Assembly: GCA_030123565.1 (NCBI GenBank)
Contig: CP126122.1
Location: 1-64,000, forward strand
Reading direction: 5' to 3'
Length of the DNA: 64,000 bases
Origin: Nitrospira sp.
GTDB taxonomy: Bacteria > Nitrospirota > Nitrospiria > Nitrospirales > Nitrospiraceae
Shown here: piece by piece, positions 44,584-54,327 of the stretch
How the letters are laid out: every line of letters begins with the position of its first letter
Numbering within the stretch: position 1 is the first letter of the stretch
Program-made: the position numbers and the translations under genes
Notes under the pieces: generated by a model
Told to the model about the DNA's origin: nothing
What the model saw: the letters and a program-made list of their open reading frames with translations, nothing else
Databases searched by the model: none

Positions 44584-44910
44584 ATGCGGTCCCTGTTGAA
44601 CGTCACGCTTGCAGTGTCCATCGCGATAGTGCTTTGTGCAGACAAGGCCGAGGCCGCAACACAGCGCGTCAATATCAAGCTGGGCGGAGAATACTGTAAA
44701 TTCTACTTAATCGAGGTCGACAAGGCTCTGAAAAGAGTCGCCGGTGTCAAGGGGGTGGATTTTCAAACGATGAAAGACCATGTCATCGTGACCATGGTGC
44801 ACGGCAAAGTGAAGCCTCAGGATCTGCTCTCTGCGATCCGCGGCGTCAAGGGGGAGGGGTACCACTGTACCGGCCACTTTGATGGGGAGCCAGGGCCGGT
44901 TCAAGACTAG
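44584..44910 (+). CDS. exported HMA-like small protein
   Basis: A 108-residue protein with a signal peptide (VTLAVSIAIVLCADKAEA) and a ferredoxin-like fold that resembles heavy-metal-associated domains (YLIEVDKALKRVAGVKGVDFQTMKDHVIVTMVHGKVKPQDLLSAI). The usual metal-binding CxxC is absent; two single Cys (GEYCKF and YHCTG) remain and might form a disulphide or a two-Cys site. A strong AAGGAGG precedes the ATG. Role unknown; periplasmic metal binding is a possibility. Confidence 0.7.
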   Translation: MRSLLNVTLAVSIAIVLCADKAEAATQRVNIKLGGEYCKFYLIEVDKALKRVAGVKGVDFQTMKDHVIVTMVHGKVKPQDLLSAIRGVKGEGYHCTGHFDGEPGPVQD

Positions 44911-45063
44911 TAGCCGGCCCCTCATGAACCCGTAAGTTCGCTTCTTCACCGAGACGCCGCCGAAAGAAAACTCCTTCCTACATGACCGCGCCCCGTGGTG
45001 GATCTACTCGACGATCGCATGGAACCTCGACGGGGAGCGAGGGATCGCGCGCCGACGGTGCGA

Positions 45064-45387
45064 CTAACGGCTCTCCGTCATCGGCAATCGTCCTTCGATC
45101 TCGCTGCATTTCGTCCAGGGATGCAGCGCGGCGCCGACACCGGCTCCGACCATGGCGAACGGCATCGCCACCACAAAGAGCGGCAATCCGATCCCGTAGC
45201 CGACCCACTGGAGCGGAACATTGTCGCGCTTCCGGCCCGCCTCCACCACGCGCTCCGCCGGATAGAGCGGGAACGTGCCGTATTCGCTGCCGAGGCTGGC
45301 GCTTTCGCCCACCGTCCGACAACGCGCTTCGCTCAGCGTCGGCAGCAGGATCACGGTGAGAATGAGCAGCATGACGGTGTTTTTCAT
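45064..45387 (-). CDS. small exported or membrane protein, unknown
   Basis: The 107-residue product has a signal peptide (MLLILTVILLPTLSEA), a short polar part and a hydrophobic Gly-rich helix (YGIGLPLFVVAMPFAMVGAGVGAAL) followed by a Cys. GGAGGTAAGGA lies right before the ATG, supporting the start. I do not recognise the family. Confidence 0.65.
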   Translation of the reverse strand: MKNTVMLLILTVILLPTLSEARCRTVGESASLGSEYGTFPLYPAERVVEAGRKRDNVPLQWVGYGIGLPLFVVAMPFAMVGAGVGAALHPWTKCSEIEGRLPMTESR

Positions 45388-45783
45388 TCCTTACCTCCAA
45401 GACAGGGAATCAACTGCAGGCTATCAGAACGAGCCAGATCCATGCCAATCGCTTGGCTCGGATATATATTGTCATCGACGAATTTTCAAAATCGCGCTGA
45501 GTGCGGCGCTGTCTCGGAACCGGAAAATTCGACAGACCTCGGCACTCTTCGAGAATCGAGCGATTCTGCACAGAGCGCACGTTGATATTGTGCACGTAAC
45601 AAGATCGTTGCCTGGACGGGTGGTCGATCTACGGCCGACTCCAAACGACCAAAGCGGCGCAACCGGTCATTTGGTGCCGATAAAGCCGGTCTGTGTCGTC
45701 GCAGGTGCAAGGAGAAACATTGCAGGCAAGAATATTGCCTCTATCGGCCTTGCAATAAAATGTTTTTCACCTCGTGATCGGTG
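45388..45783. other. 396-bp intergenic region without a gene
   Basis: The region between the small exported gene and the sigma-54 activator holds short, non-convincing frames only. An AT-rich patch (GGATATATATTG near 45460) may contain promoter elements for one of the divergent genes; no clear -35/-10 pair could be assigned. Confidence 0.4.
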
Positions 45784-47397
45784 ATGATGACGCAGATCCA
45801 TCGTCGGTACCATGCCTTGCTGGAAGTGTCCAATGTGCTGAATTCGCAGCGCGAGATGGACAGTCTTTGGCGCGCCTGCACGGAGTGCATCAAAGAGGTT
45901 GTGCCGTGGGAACGGGCCGGAGTGCTGCTCTACGTTCCGGAGGAAAATGGGTTTCGGTTTCACGCCCTGGAGACCAATATGCCGAAACGGGTGCTGGAAT
46001 TCGGCACCGTCATTCCGCGGGCGGGCAGTGCGGTGGGATGGGTGTACGAGCATCGGCAACTCCATGTTCGACCCGATCTGCAACGAGAACAGGTGTTCCT
46101 CGAAGACCGGTTGTATGCCGAAGAGGGACTCGGCCGGATGGTGAACCTCCCGTTGCTTGCGCGTGGGAACTGTCTCGGAACCCTCAATATCGGAAGTGTC
46201 GCCTCGGGTGAGCCGGATGTGGAGACGGTGGAGTTCTTACGCCAGATTGCGACCCAGGTTGCGCTGGCGATCGAGAATGTGCGGGCCTATGAACAACTGA
46301 CCCAATTGAGCCGGCAACTGGCCAAGCAGAATGCCTATCTGACGGAGGAGATCAAGCAGGAAGGCAACTTCGGAGGGTTGGTCGGCAAGAGCGAACCGCT
46401 CCGCAAGGTGATGGCACAGATTGAGGCGGTGGCCGCGACCTCCACGACGGTCTTGATCACGGGGGAGACCGGCACGGGGAAAGAGGTGGTGGCCCGCGCC
46501 CTCCACGAGAGCAGCCTGCGACGCAACAAACCCTTCGTGCGGCTCAATTGTGCGGCCCTGCCCAGCGGCCTCGTGGAAAGTGAATTGTTCGGGCATGAAC
46601 GAGGGGCCTTCACGGGAGCGGTCCAGAGGCATCAAGGCCGGTTCGAACTCGCCCACGAGGGCACGCTGTTTCTGGATGAAATCGGGGAGATGCCGTTGGA
46701 AGTGCAGGCCAAGCTCCTCCGGGTCCTGGAAGACCACCAGGTCGATCGGGTGGGAGGCGCGCGGTCGATTCCCGTGGATGTGCGTCTCATCGCGGCGACG
46801 AATGTGGACCTGGCTCAGGCCGTCGTGGAGAAACGTTTTCGGGCGGATCTCTACTATCGGCTGAAGGTGTTTCCGATTGCCTTGCCCCCCTTGCGGGAGC
46901 GCACCGAGGATATTCCGCTGCTGGCCCGGCACATCCTCCAGCTCTGCCGGGTCAAGCTCAACCGCGGCGACCTGACCTTCAGTGCGTCCGCGTTGGCGCG
47001 GTTGGCGCAGTATGACTGGCCCGGGAATATCCGGGAACTCCAGAACGTCATCGAGCGGGCGGCGATCCTCGCACCGACTCATGTCGTCGACATCGCCGAG
47101 CGCCTCGTCCTCCCCTCACCGAGGCAAGCGGAGGCCGTCGAATGCCCCGCCACCTTGTACGACGCCGAGCGCCGCCACATCCTGCACGTGCTGGAACAGG
47201 CCGGCTGGCGGATTTATGGCCCGCTCGGGGCGGCGACTCGGTTGGGTATGAATCCCAGCACCCTGCGCAGCCGCATGAAAAAAATGGATCTGTCGCGGCC
47301 CACCGCTCTCCCGCCTCTGCACCATCACACTCAACCCTATGCGTCACTGTTGGCTGGAACTCGTGAGGTGGAGCGAAGAAACGCCGAGCGATCATGA
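45784..47397 (+). CDS. GAF-domain sigma-54-dependent transcriptional activator
   Basis: The 537-residue regulator has a GAF sensor domain (about residues 5-170), the AAA+ sigma-54 interaction domain with Walker A GETGTGKE (near 227), the sigma-54 contact loop GAFTGA (near 274) and Walker [11 protein letters not shown], and a C-terminal Fis-type helix-turn-helix (about 455-500, [19 protein letters not shown]). It opens DNA at -24/-12 promoters when its GAF domain senses a small molecule or redox signal. A -24/-12 site lies just downstream (47702-47718). ATG at 45784 is used; a GTG at 45781 and ATG at 45787 are equally possible. Confidence 0.92.
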   Translation: MMTQIHRRYHALLEVSNVLNSQREMDSLWRACTECIKEVVPWERAGVLLYVPEENGFRFHALETNMPKRVLEFGTVIPRAGSAVGWVYEHRQLHVRPDLQREQVFLEDRLYAEEGLGRMVNLPLLARGNCLGTLNIGSVASGEPDVETVEFLRQIATQVALAIENVRAYEQLTQLSRQLAKQNAYLTEEIKQEGNFGGLVGKSEPLRKVMAQIEAVAATSTTVLITGETGTGKEVVARALHESSLRRNKPFVRLNCAALPSGLVESELFGHERGAFTGAVQRHQGRFELAHEGTLFLDEIGEMPLEVQAKLLRVLEDHQVDRVGGARSIPVDVRLIAATNVDLAQAVVEKRFRADLYYRLKVFPIALPPLRERTEDIPLLARHILQLCRVKLNRGDLTFSASALARLAQYDWPGNIRELQNVIERAAILAPTHVVDIAERLVLPSPRQAEAVECPATLYDAERRHILHVLEQAGWRIYGPLGAATRLGMNPSTLRSRMKKMDLSRPTALPPLHHHTQPYASLLAGTREVERRNAERS

Positions 47398-47701
47398 CCG
47401 CCTGTTCTATGCCTCGTCTGTTCCGGAGTCCGTTCATGTGTCATATCAGGGGGCTGAGCAGGCTGGGAGCGTGAGCGACCGTCGCACTGCGGGAGACAGG
47501 TCTGAATGCCACCCGCTTTTCTTCCGGCATCGTCGTCCATTCGTTTCGTGCATGGAAAATCGTGAGAGATCGCGATTTCCCGTGAATTCCCACGACAGAG
47601 AAGCAATGAGAGGAAGCTTGCTCCCTGCCCATTCGAACGGTTTTCGCTTCGAAGTAGTCGGAAAGGTTCGTTTTCGCTGCGCAATCTCTCTGCGGCCCCT
47701 G

Positions 47702-47718
47702 GTGGCATCCGGCTTGCT
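47702..47718 (+). promoter_or_regulatory. sigma-54 (-24/-12) promoter
   Basis: GTGGCATCCGGCTTGCT fits the sigma-54 consensus: TGGCA at -24 and TTGCT at -12, with the required spacing (8+4+5). It lies 42 bases before the ATG of the lipoprotein gene at 47761 and directly after the gene of a sigma-54 activator. The other 300 bases of this gap (47398-47701) contain no convincing gene. Confidence 0.7.
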
Positions 47719-47760
47719 CTCATCCTGGCAAGGAATACGTAGGAGGCAGGAGGCGGCAGG

Positions 47761-48249
47761 ATGTGCTCGTCGGAACTGCGTCGTCGATGCGGAGTGGTTG
47801 GGTTGCTGTTCGTCATGGGCATCGTGGGCCTGAGCGGCTGTCACAATCCGTGGCCCTTTGCCGGATCGAACTCATATCTCGATAACGCGCAATTTATGCA
47901 TGCATGGGAAACCTACCTCCACTGCCGATCGAGTTCGGAGCCGGACGAGATCCGCACCGACTTGCAACAGCTGAGTGTCATGGCTCGTGCGGTGACCACG
48001 CAGAATCGTCCTTCCATCATTCTCCCTGTCGCAATACGGGCGCTTGTGACGAAACCTCCATCCAGATTGGCTGTCGATCCCCACGCGATGATGGTGGCCT
48101 GTGCGCTGCATGGCGGCGAAGCGGCGCAATCTGCAGGTCGGCCCGAGCTGGCGGTGGAACTGTTCACCGTGGTCTGGGCGGCGCAGAGAGAAGGAGCCCC
48201 TCTCCACTATCCGGCGGATGTCGGTCGCACGCTCACGTATCGGGAATAG
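47761..48249 (+). CDS. hypothetical lipoprotein, sigma-54-controlled
   Basis: The 162-residue product has a lipoprotein signal (VVGLLFVMGIVGLSGC, Cys near residue 27) and a mostly helical mature part with four further Cys or His-rich positions (TYLHCRSSS, VACALHGGEA). GGAGGCAGGAGG gives a strong Shine-Dalgarno. The -24/-12 site upstream makes it the likely target of the adjacent activator. No family was recognised. Confidence 0.72.
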   Translation: MCSSELRRRCGVVGLLFVMGIVGLSGCHNPWPFAGSNSYLDNAQFMHAWETYLHCRSSSEPDEIRTDLQQLSVMARAVTTQNRPSIILPVAIRALVTKPPSRLAVDPHAMMVACALHGGEAAQSAGRPELAVELFTVVWAAQREGAPLHYPADVGRTLTYRE

Positions 48250-48351
48250 GAGCCTGTCGGCGCGGAGCGATCGCCCAACCGGTCGGTCGATTCCTGTGAG
48301 GGAGGGTGAGGAGCCGAGGCAGGCGGCTCCATGGCAGAGGAGAGGAGATTC

Positions 48352-49764
48352 ATGGACGCAGGGTATGACTTTGATCTGTTGTGTATCGGCAGCGGTCCGG
48401 CCGGTCAGCGTGCCGCGATTCAGGCGGCCAAACTCGGAAAACGGGCGGCCGTCGTGGAGAAGCGCCCCTCGGTGGGAGGCGTCTGTCTGGAGATGGGCAC
48501 GATCCCGAGCAAGACGTTTCGCGAAGCGGTCTGGTCCCTCTCGCAGGGGACCGGCGGGTTCAGACGCGTCTCGGCGTTCCGTTCCGATGTGGAGAGGGGG
48601 CGCCGCCCTCTCGCGGAAGAACTCCTTCACCGTGTGGGGATGGTCGGCCGTCGAGAATCGCAGGTGATCGAACAGCAGCTGTGCCGGAATGAGGTCCAGC
48701 TGATCCGCGGCGAGGCCTCGTTCGTCGATCCGCATACCGTGTTTGTGGCCTCCGGCGAGGGCCGGCGCACCGTGACGGCCGGCAACATCGTGATCGCCGT
48801 GGGCACCTATCCGGCCTCGCCTCCCGGCGTGCCGGCGGACGGAGACCTCATCCTCACGAGCGATGATCTCGTGCGGTTGCAGCGGTTGCCGAAGAAACTC
48901 CTCGTCGTGGGCGGAGGTATCATCGGGATCGAATATGCGTCGATGTTCGCCGCGCTCCAGATCGAGGTGATCCTGGTGGACAAGCGCGACCGGCTCCTGG
49001 AATTTTTGGATCGGGAGAGTGTCGACGAACTCATGCACCAGATGAGAAACCAACGGGTCACGTTCCGCTTGGGAGAAGCCGTCGAACGGTTGGAAATCAC
49101 GACCGGCACTCCTCGGCAAGCGGTCGTGCGTCTGGAATCGGGGAAAACGATCGCCGCCGATCAAATCCTCTTTTCGGTCGGGCGGATCGGAGCCACGGAT
49201 CGGCTCAATCTCGACGCGGTGGGACTCAAGCCCGATGATCGGGGACGGTTGACGGTGGACCGGCAGTTCAGAACGACGGTGCCGCATATTTTTGCGGTCG
49301 GCGACGTCATCGGGTACCCGAGCCTGGCCTCGACCTCGTTCTTGCAGGGCCGGCTGGCCGCCAGTTACGCCTTCGATGTGGATCCGGGGCCGATGGTCGA
49401 ACACCTGCCGATCGGGATCTACGCCATGCCCGAGGTCTCGGCGATCGGCCCGCCCGAACATGAGTTGACGCAGAAGAAAGTTCCCTATGAAACCGGCATC
49501 GCGCGTTACGGCGAAATCGCCCGAGGACAGATCCTCGGGGATGACAGCGGCTTTCTCAAGTTGCTCTTCCACCGTGAAGACCAGCGGCTGCTGGGCGTCC
49601 ATGCCGTGGGGACCGGCGCAACGGAACTGATCCATATCGGCCAGGCCGTCATGGAGTTGGGGGGCGGACTCCCGTACTTCTTGCGGAACGTATTCAATTA
49701 CCCGACGTTGGCGGAGTGCTACAAGGTCGCGGCGCTGAACGCGTTCAACAAGTTGGCCGGGTGA
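48352..49764 (+). CDS. sthA: soluble pyridine nucleotide transhydrogenase (SthA-like)
   Basis: The 470-residue flavoprotein has an FAD motif (CIGSGPAGQRAAIQAAKLG), an NAD motif (VVGGGIIGIEYASMF) and the family's active-site variant CLEMGTIPSK, where the second redox Cys of dihydrolipoamide dehydrogenase is Thr. That loss and the C-terminal GATELIHIGQAVME..FNYPTLAECYKVAAL match SthA, which exchanges reducing equivalents between NADPH and NADH. The ATG at 48352 has GAGGAGAGGAG upstream. It leads an operon-like run with Rieske, cytochrome b-c and pentose phosphate genes. Confidence 0.87.
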   Translation: MDAGYDFDLLCIGSGPAGQRAAIQAAKLGKRAAVVEKRPSVGGVCLEMGTIPSKTFREAVWSLSQGTGGFRRVSAFRSDVERGRRPLAEELLHRVGMVGRRESQVIEQQLCRNEVQLIRGEASFVDPHTVFVASGEGRRTVTAGNIVIAVGTYPASPPGVPADGDLILTSDDLVRLQRLPKKLLVVGGGIIGIEYASMFAALQIEVILVDKRDRLLEFLDRESVDELMHQMRNQRVTFRLGEAVERLEITTGTPRQAVVRLESGKTIAADQILFSVGRIGATDRLNLDAVGLKPDDRGRLTVDRQFRTTVPHIFAVGDVIGYPSLASTSFLQGRLAASYAFDVDPGPMVEHLPIGIYAMPEVSAIGPPEHELTQKKVPYETGIARYGEIARGQILGDDSGFLKLLFHREDQRLLGVHAVGTGATELIHIGQAVMELGGGLPYFLRNVFNYPTLAECYKVAALNAFNKLAG

Positions 49765-49811
49765 CGGCAAGACGAAGCGAAGGATGTAACGACAATGAGT
49801 GAGGCAGTGCA

Positions 49812-50360
49812 ATGACGTCGCAAGGGACACAGCACGACGAGGTTCCGGTCCTTTCCACACCGGTCGGACCTCGCCGGCGGTTCTTCGCCTGGGTCACCAC
49901 GGCGGCCATGGGCGTCATCGGAATCGGCTTGGCGATCCCCCTCATCGGGTACGTGGTGGGTCCGGCCCTGAAGCGGCGCGAATCTCTTTGGAACGAGATC
50001 GGCCCGATCGACCGTCTCCGTGCCGGTGAGCCCGAGGAGGTGGAGTTCGTGAATAGCGTCAAGGACGGCTGGCGCCGGGCGACCGTGAAGAAGGTTGTCT
50101 GGGCGATCAAGCAATCGTCAGGCACCGTCGTGGTCTTCTCCCCGATCTGTCCCCACTTGGGGTGCGGCTACCGATGGGACGGCGACGACAAGAAATTCAA
50201 GTGCCCCTGTCACGGCAGCGTCTATGACGTGACGGGGAAGGTGCTGGCGGGACCGGCTCCGCGGCCGCTGGACGTCTTGCCCTCCAAGGTGGAGCAGGGC
50301 CGACTCTGGGTCAAGTACCAGCAATATAAATCAGGCTTGGACCATCCGGTCGAACTGTGA
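49812..50360 (+). CDS. Rieske iron-sulphur protein of bc complex
   Basis: The 182-residue protein has one N-terminal membrane helix (VTTAAMGVIGIGLAIPLIGYVVG), preceded by an RRRFF motif compatible with Tat export, and a Rieske domain with CPHLGCGYRW and CPCHGSVYD. It is the plain form of the PRC-fused Rieske protein at 31373. It would take electrons from quinol bound to the cytochrome b encoded 22 bases downstream. Confidence 0.92.
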   Translation: MTSQGTQHDEVPVLSTPVGPRRRFFAWVTTAAMGVIGIGLAIPLIGYVVGPALKRRESLWNEIGPIDRLRAGEPEEVEFVNSVKDGWRRATVKKVVWAIKQSSGTVVVFSPICPHLGCGYRWDGDDKKFKCPCHGSVYDVTGKVLAGPAPRPLDVLPSKVEQGRLWVKYQQYKSGLDHPVEL

Positions 50361-50381
50361 CGGCCGTCGGAAAGCGAGCGC

Positions 50382-51818
50382 ATGGCGCAGAAACTCTATG
50401 ACTGGTTCGATGCCCGGCTGAAGCTGCAGCCGCTCGGCCGCACGTTGCTGGATGAACCGATTCCCGGCGGCGCCAGCTGGATCTATGTGTTCGGGTCCGC
50501 CACCCTCTTCCTGTTCTGCTTGCAAGCCACGACGGGCATGTTCCTCGCGCTCTACTACGTCCCCTCGCCGGACTCCGCCTATGACACCGTGCAGTTCATC
50601 CAGCATGACGTCACGTTCGGGTGGTTTGTCCGGGGGCTGCACCATTGGGGCGCGTCGGCCGTGATGGTGGCCATCGGGCTGCATCTTCTCCAGGTCTATC
50701 TCTACGGCGCCTATAAGCGGCCGCACGAACTCATGTGGATGGTCGGCGTCGGCCTGTTGCTGTTGATGCTGACCTTCGGCTTCACCGGTTACCTGTTGCC
50801 GTGGGATCAGAATGCCTATTGGGCGACCCAGGTCGGGACCAACATGGTCGCTTCGGTACCCCTGGTCGGGGATGTGCTGGTGAGACTGTTGCGCGGCGGA
50901 GAGACATTGGGCGCCTTGACGCTGTCGCGCTTCTTCGCGCTCCATACCTTGTTTTTACCGGCCTTGATCGTCGGTGGGATCCTGCTGCACCTGTTCATTC
51001 TCCGACGGGTCGGTCCGGCAGGTCCGTGGAACGTAGAGGAAGCGCGGCAGAGGAGCGAGACGTTTTATCCCCGCCAGGTCTACATGGATGCGGTCGTGAT
51101 GTTGGGCGTCTTCCTGGTCCTGGTCGCGCTGGCCGGGACGATCGAGTTTCCCCTGGCCGACCGTGCTGATCCGGCCGATCACACCTTTACGCCGGTTCCG
51201 GAGTGGTACTTTCTCTTCTTCTATCAATTGCTGAAATACATGTCCGGACCGTTGGAACCATTGGCCACCTGGGTCCTGCCGATGCTCTTCGTCATCGGCC
51301 TGTTGTTGCTGCCCTTCTTGGGGCGGAACCAGGATCGGCAGCCGCGGTCCCGTCCGGTGGCGGTGCTGGCCGGCGCCTTCTTTCTGATGATCATGTTCAC
51401 GTTGCTTGGGATTTCGATCCGGGATCTCCGGGCCATGCCGAAACTCGACCCCTCGGTTGCGCGCGGGAAAGCGCTCTTCGCTCAGAATCACTGTCTGGCC
51501 TGCCACACGTTGCATGGGGAAGGGGGAAAGGTGGGGCCGGACCTCTCCTACGTTGGAGACCGGAGACCGGATCGTGAGTGGCACATTCGCCACCTCCGGG
51601 ACCCCGCCTCCGTTTCGCCTGGGTCCATCATGCCGAAATTTCCCCTCTCCGACCGCGAGATCAACGACTTGGCCGGCTATCTCTTGACATTGAAGGGAGC
51701 GTCCGCCCCTCCGGCCGCAACAACGTCGGAAATGGACTACGTCGCCCGGCAGTCGGCCCCTGTCGCCTGCCGGAGCCTGGTCTGCGTCGAGCAGAATCAT
51801 TGGAAAGGATACCTATGA
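50382..51818 (+). CDS. cytochrome b fused to a C-terminal cytochrome c domain
   Basis: The 478-residue protein has a full cytochrome b (about residues 1-355) with haem ligands His87/His101 (13 between) and His188/His203 (14 between) and the PEWY motif in PVPEWYFLFFYQ. A cytochrome c domain follows, with CLACH at 371-375 and a likely axial Met in GSIMPKFPLS. A b-c fusion keeps the haem c next to the quinol site and may replace cytochrome c1. Its stop overlaps the start of the next gene (ATGA at 51815-51818). Confidence 0.92.
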   Translation: MAQKLYDWFDARLKLQPLGRTLLDEPIPGGASWIYVFGSATLFLFCLQATTGMFLALYYVPSPDSAYDTVQFIQHDVTFGWFVRGLHHWGASAVMVAIGLHLLQVYLYGAYKRPHELMWMVGVGLLLLMLTFGFTGYLLPWDQNAYWATQVGTNMVASVPLVGDVLVRLLRGGETLGALTLSRFFALHTLFLPALIVGGILLHLFILRRVGPAGPWNVEEARQRSETFYPRQVYMDAVVMLGVFLVLVALAGTIEFPLADRADPADHTFTPVPEWYFLFFYQLLKYMSGPLEPLATWVLPMLFVIGLLLLPFLGRNQDRQPRSRPVAVLAGAFFLMIMFTLLGISIRDLRAMPKLDPSVARGKALFAQNHCLACHTLHGEGGKVGPDLSYVGDRRPDREWHIRHLRDPASVSPGSIMPKFPLSDREINDLAGYLLTLKGASAPPAATTSEMDYVARQSAPVACRSLVCVEQNHWKGYL

Positions 51819-52180
51819 ATCACGGAGCGCTGATTACATTCGTGCTCATGTCGTTGGTCGCCGGTCCTGCCGTTGCGCAGGGCCAGTCCCTTGGATCGGA
51901 GCGAACTCGTCCTGCCGGTCCTTCCGCATCGTCGGACATGACGCGGACTCCTGGGAGTTCCTGGGAAGGGTGGCTCAATCATGGAGAACGTGATGGGACG
52001 CCGAAGTCGTATATCCCGCCACGGAGCCCTGATCTCGGAACACCGACGGCCCCCCTTTCTCCCTCCATCGGACCGGGGTCCGGATTGCTCGGGCCGGAAG
52101 CGGGCCGGAGTCCGTCCCGCCTGCGATCGAATGGAGGAACGGACTTGGGTGAAACAGGGATCGGCAACGGCAGGCGATAG
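51815..52180 (+). CDS. small exported protein of bc operon
   Basis: The 121-residue product has a signal peptide (LITFVLMSLVAGPAVAQ) and then a low-complexity Ser/Gly/Pro-rich region. Its ATG overlaps the cytochrome b-c stop and has GGAAAGGA upstream, so it is translated with that gene. No domain is visible; it may be a small accessory subunit or an unstructured linker protein. Confidence 0.6.
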   Translation: MNHGALITFVLMSLVAGPAVAQGQSLGSERTRPAGPSASSDMTRTPGSSWEGWLNHGERDGTPKSYIPPRSPDLGTPTAPLSPSIGPGSGLLGPEAGRSPSRLRSNGGTDLGETGIGNGRR

Positions 52181-52205
52181 CTGGAGTGAAGAAATCGGAG
52201 TCTCG

Positions 52206-54266
52206 ATGACAACCCAACGGATCGACGAGCAATGTATCAACACCATCCGGACCCTGTCGATGGATGCGGTCCAACGGGCGAATTCCGGCCATCCCGGCAC
52301 GGCGATGGCCCTGGCGCCGGTGGTGTATTGTCTGTGGCAGCATTTTTTACGGTTCGATCCCCAAGACCCCATCTGGCCCAATCGCGATCGGTTCGTGCTC
52401 TCGATCGGGCATGCCTCCATGTTGCTCTATTCGCTGCTGCATCTCTGCGGCGTGAAGGCCGTCAACCCCCAGTACGAAACGGTGGGCTCGCCGTCGGTCA
52501 CGTTGGAGGACATTAAGAAGTTTCGGCAGCTGGACAGCAAGTGCCCGGGCCATCCGGAATATCGATGGACCTCCGGCGTGGAAACGACGACCGGCCCGTT
52601 GGGCCAAGGCGCCGCGACGAGTGTGGGCATGGCCATGGCCGCGCGGTGGATGGGCGCGCACTTCAATCGCCCCGGGTTTCAAATGATCGACTACGACGTC
52701 TATGCCCTGTGCGGCGACGGCTGCATGATGGAGGGAGTGACGGGCGAGGCCGCGTCGTTGGCGGGGCATCTCAAGCTGTCCAATCTCTGCTGGCTCTACG
52801 ACAACAACCACATCACGATCGAAGGCAACACGAACCTGGCGTTCAGCGAGGATGTGGCCGCCCGCTTCTTCGCCTATGGATGGAATGTGACCAGGGTCGC
52901 CGATGCCAACGACCTGCTGCTGCTCGATCAGGCCTTGACGACGTTTCAGAACAATCAGGATCGGCCGACCTTGATCATCGTCGACAGCCATATCGCCTAT
53001 GGGGCGCCTCATAAACAGGACAGCAGCGCGGCGCACGGAGAGCCGTTGGGCGAAGAGGAAATCAAGGCGGCGAAACGCTACTACGGGTGGCCGGAGGAGG
53101 CGCAATTTCTCGTGCCGGCCGGCGTGCCGGAACATTTCCGGCACCTCATGGGGACGCGCGGCGGAATGGCGCGGGAGCAGTGGATGGCGCGATTCGCCAC
53201 CTATAGGGAAGCCTATCCGGAATTGGCGGACGCGCTTTCTCGGATGCAGCGTCGCGAGTTGCCGGACGAGTGGGAACGAGATCTGCCGGCCTTTCCCACG
53301 GATTCGAAGGGGCTGGCAGGACGGGATGCCTCTGCCAAGGTGTTGAATGCCGTGGCGGGCCGAGTGCCGTGGCTCATCGGGGGCTCGGCCGACCTCGCTC
53401 CTTCCACCAAGACCAGGCTCACCGAGAAGGGCGCCGGCGATTTCGCTCCCGCGGACTACGGCGGACGCAACCTGCACTTCGGAATTCGAGAACATGCCAT
53501 GGCGGCGATCCTGAACGGCCTGGCCCTGTCGAAGGTGCGGGCCTTCGGGTCGGGGTTTTTGATCTTCAGCGACTACGCAAAACCGGCGATCAGGCTGAGT
53601 GCGATCATGGAATTGCCCGTCATCCATGTCTTCACGCATGACTCGATCGGAGTGGGGGAAGACGGACCCACCCATCAACCCATCGAGCAACTGGCCTCGC
53701 TCCGGGCGATCCCGGGCCTGCTCGTCATCCGGCCAGCCGACGCCAATGAGGTGGTGGAGGCCTGGAGGGTGATCATGCGGCTCCATCATGAGCCGGCTGC
53801 CCTGATCCTGAGCCGGCAGGCGCTCCCGACGCTGGATCGAACGAGATATGCACCGGCATCTGGCTTGGAACGGGGCGCCTATATCCTGGCGGAGGCGCCG
53901 GGTGGAGAGCCGGAGGTCCTGTTGTTGGCGACGGGAAGCGAAGTGGCGCTCTGCCTCGCCGCCTATGAGCGGCTCCTCGCGGAAGGCATCCGAGCCCGTG
54001 TGGTGAGCATGCCGTCCTGGGAACTCTTCGAGCGGCAGAGCCGGGCCTATCGTGAGCAGGTGCTTCCTCCGCGCGTGACCGCTCGCATTTCCGTCGAGCA
54101 GGCCGCGACGACGGGCTGGGATCGCTATGTCGGGGCGGCCGGAACGAGCATCGGCATGAACACATTCGGCGCCTCGGCGCCCTTGAAAGCATTGCAGAAG
54201 AAGTTCGGGTTTACCCTGGATCACGTCATGGCGGCGGTCAAGGCACGATTGGCAACCGGCCGGTAA
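52206..54266 (+). CDS. tkt: transketolase
   Basis: The 686-residue enzyme is full length. It has the N-terminal ThDP motif (GDGCMMEG...NNHITIEGNT), the start GHPGTAMALAP, and in the second half GVGEDGPTHQPIEQLASLRA with the catalytic His. It moves two-carbon ketol units between sugar phosphates in the pentose phosphate pathway and, in autotrophs, elsewhere. ATG at 52206 is preceded by GGAG at 6 bases; an in-frame upstream extension to 51981 overlaps the small exported gene and is rejected. Confidence 0.95.
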   Translation: MTTQRIDEQCINTIRTLSMDAVQRANSGHPGTAMALAPVVYCLWQHFLRFDPQDPIWPNRDRFVLSIGHASMLLYSLLHLCGVKAVNPQYETVGSPSVTLEDIKKFRQLDSKCPGHPEYRWTSGVETTTGPLGQGAATSVGMAMAARWMGAHFNRPGFQMIDYDVYALCGDGCMMEGVTGEAASLAGHLKLSNLCWLYDNNHITIEGNTNLAFSEDVAARFFAYGWNVTRVADANDLLLLDQALTTFQNNQDRPTLIIVDSHIAYGAPHKQDSSAAHGEPLGEEEIKAAKRYYGWPEEAQFLVPAGVPEHFRHLMGTRGGMAREQWMARFATYREAYPELADALSRMQRRELPDEWERDLPAFPTDSKGLAGRDASAKVLNAVAGRVPWLIGGSADLAPSTKTRLTEKGAGDFAPADYGGRNLHFGIREHAMAAILNGLALSKVRAFGSGFLIFSDYAKPAIRLSAIMELPVIHVFTHDSIGVGEDGPTHQPIEQLASLRAIPGLLVIRPADANEVVEAWRVIMRLHHEPAALILSRQALPTLDRTRYAPASGLERGAYILAEAPGGEPEVLLLATGSEVALCLAAYERLLAEGIRARVVSMPSWELFERQSRAYREQVLPPRVTARISVEQAATTGWDRYVGAAGTSIGMNTFGASAPLKALQKKFGFTLDHVMAAVKARLATGR

Positions 54267-54327
54267 CGTGACCCGCAGCCGGGACGACACTGTCGGTCAA
54301 CCGACGCACCACGCGCAAGGAGATGCC

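Noticed and set aside
44893..44920. Hairpin GGGCCGG/CCGGCCC as a terminator after the HMA-like gene
   Set aside because: The stem overlaps the end of the coding region and no T-run follows.
47339..47833. 164-residue plus-strand frame overlapping the sigma-54 site
   Set aside because: It starts inside the activator gene, has shuffled Arg/Ser-rich composition and overlaps the lipoprotein gene, which has a signal peptide and Shine-Dalgarno.
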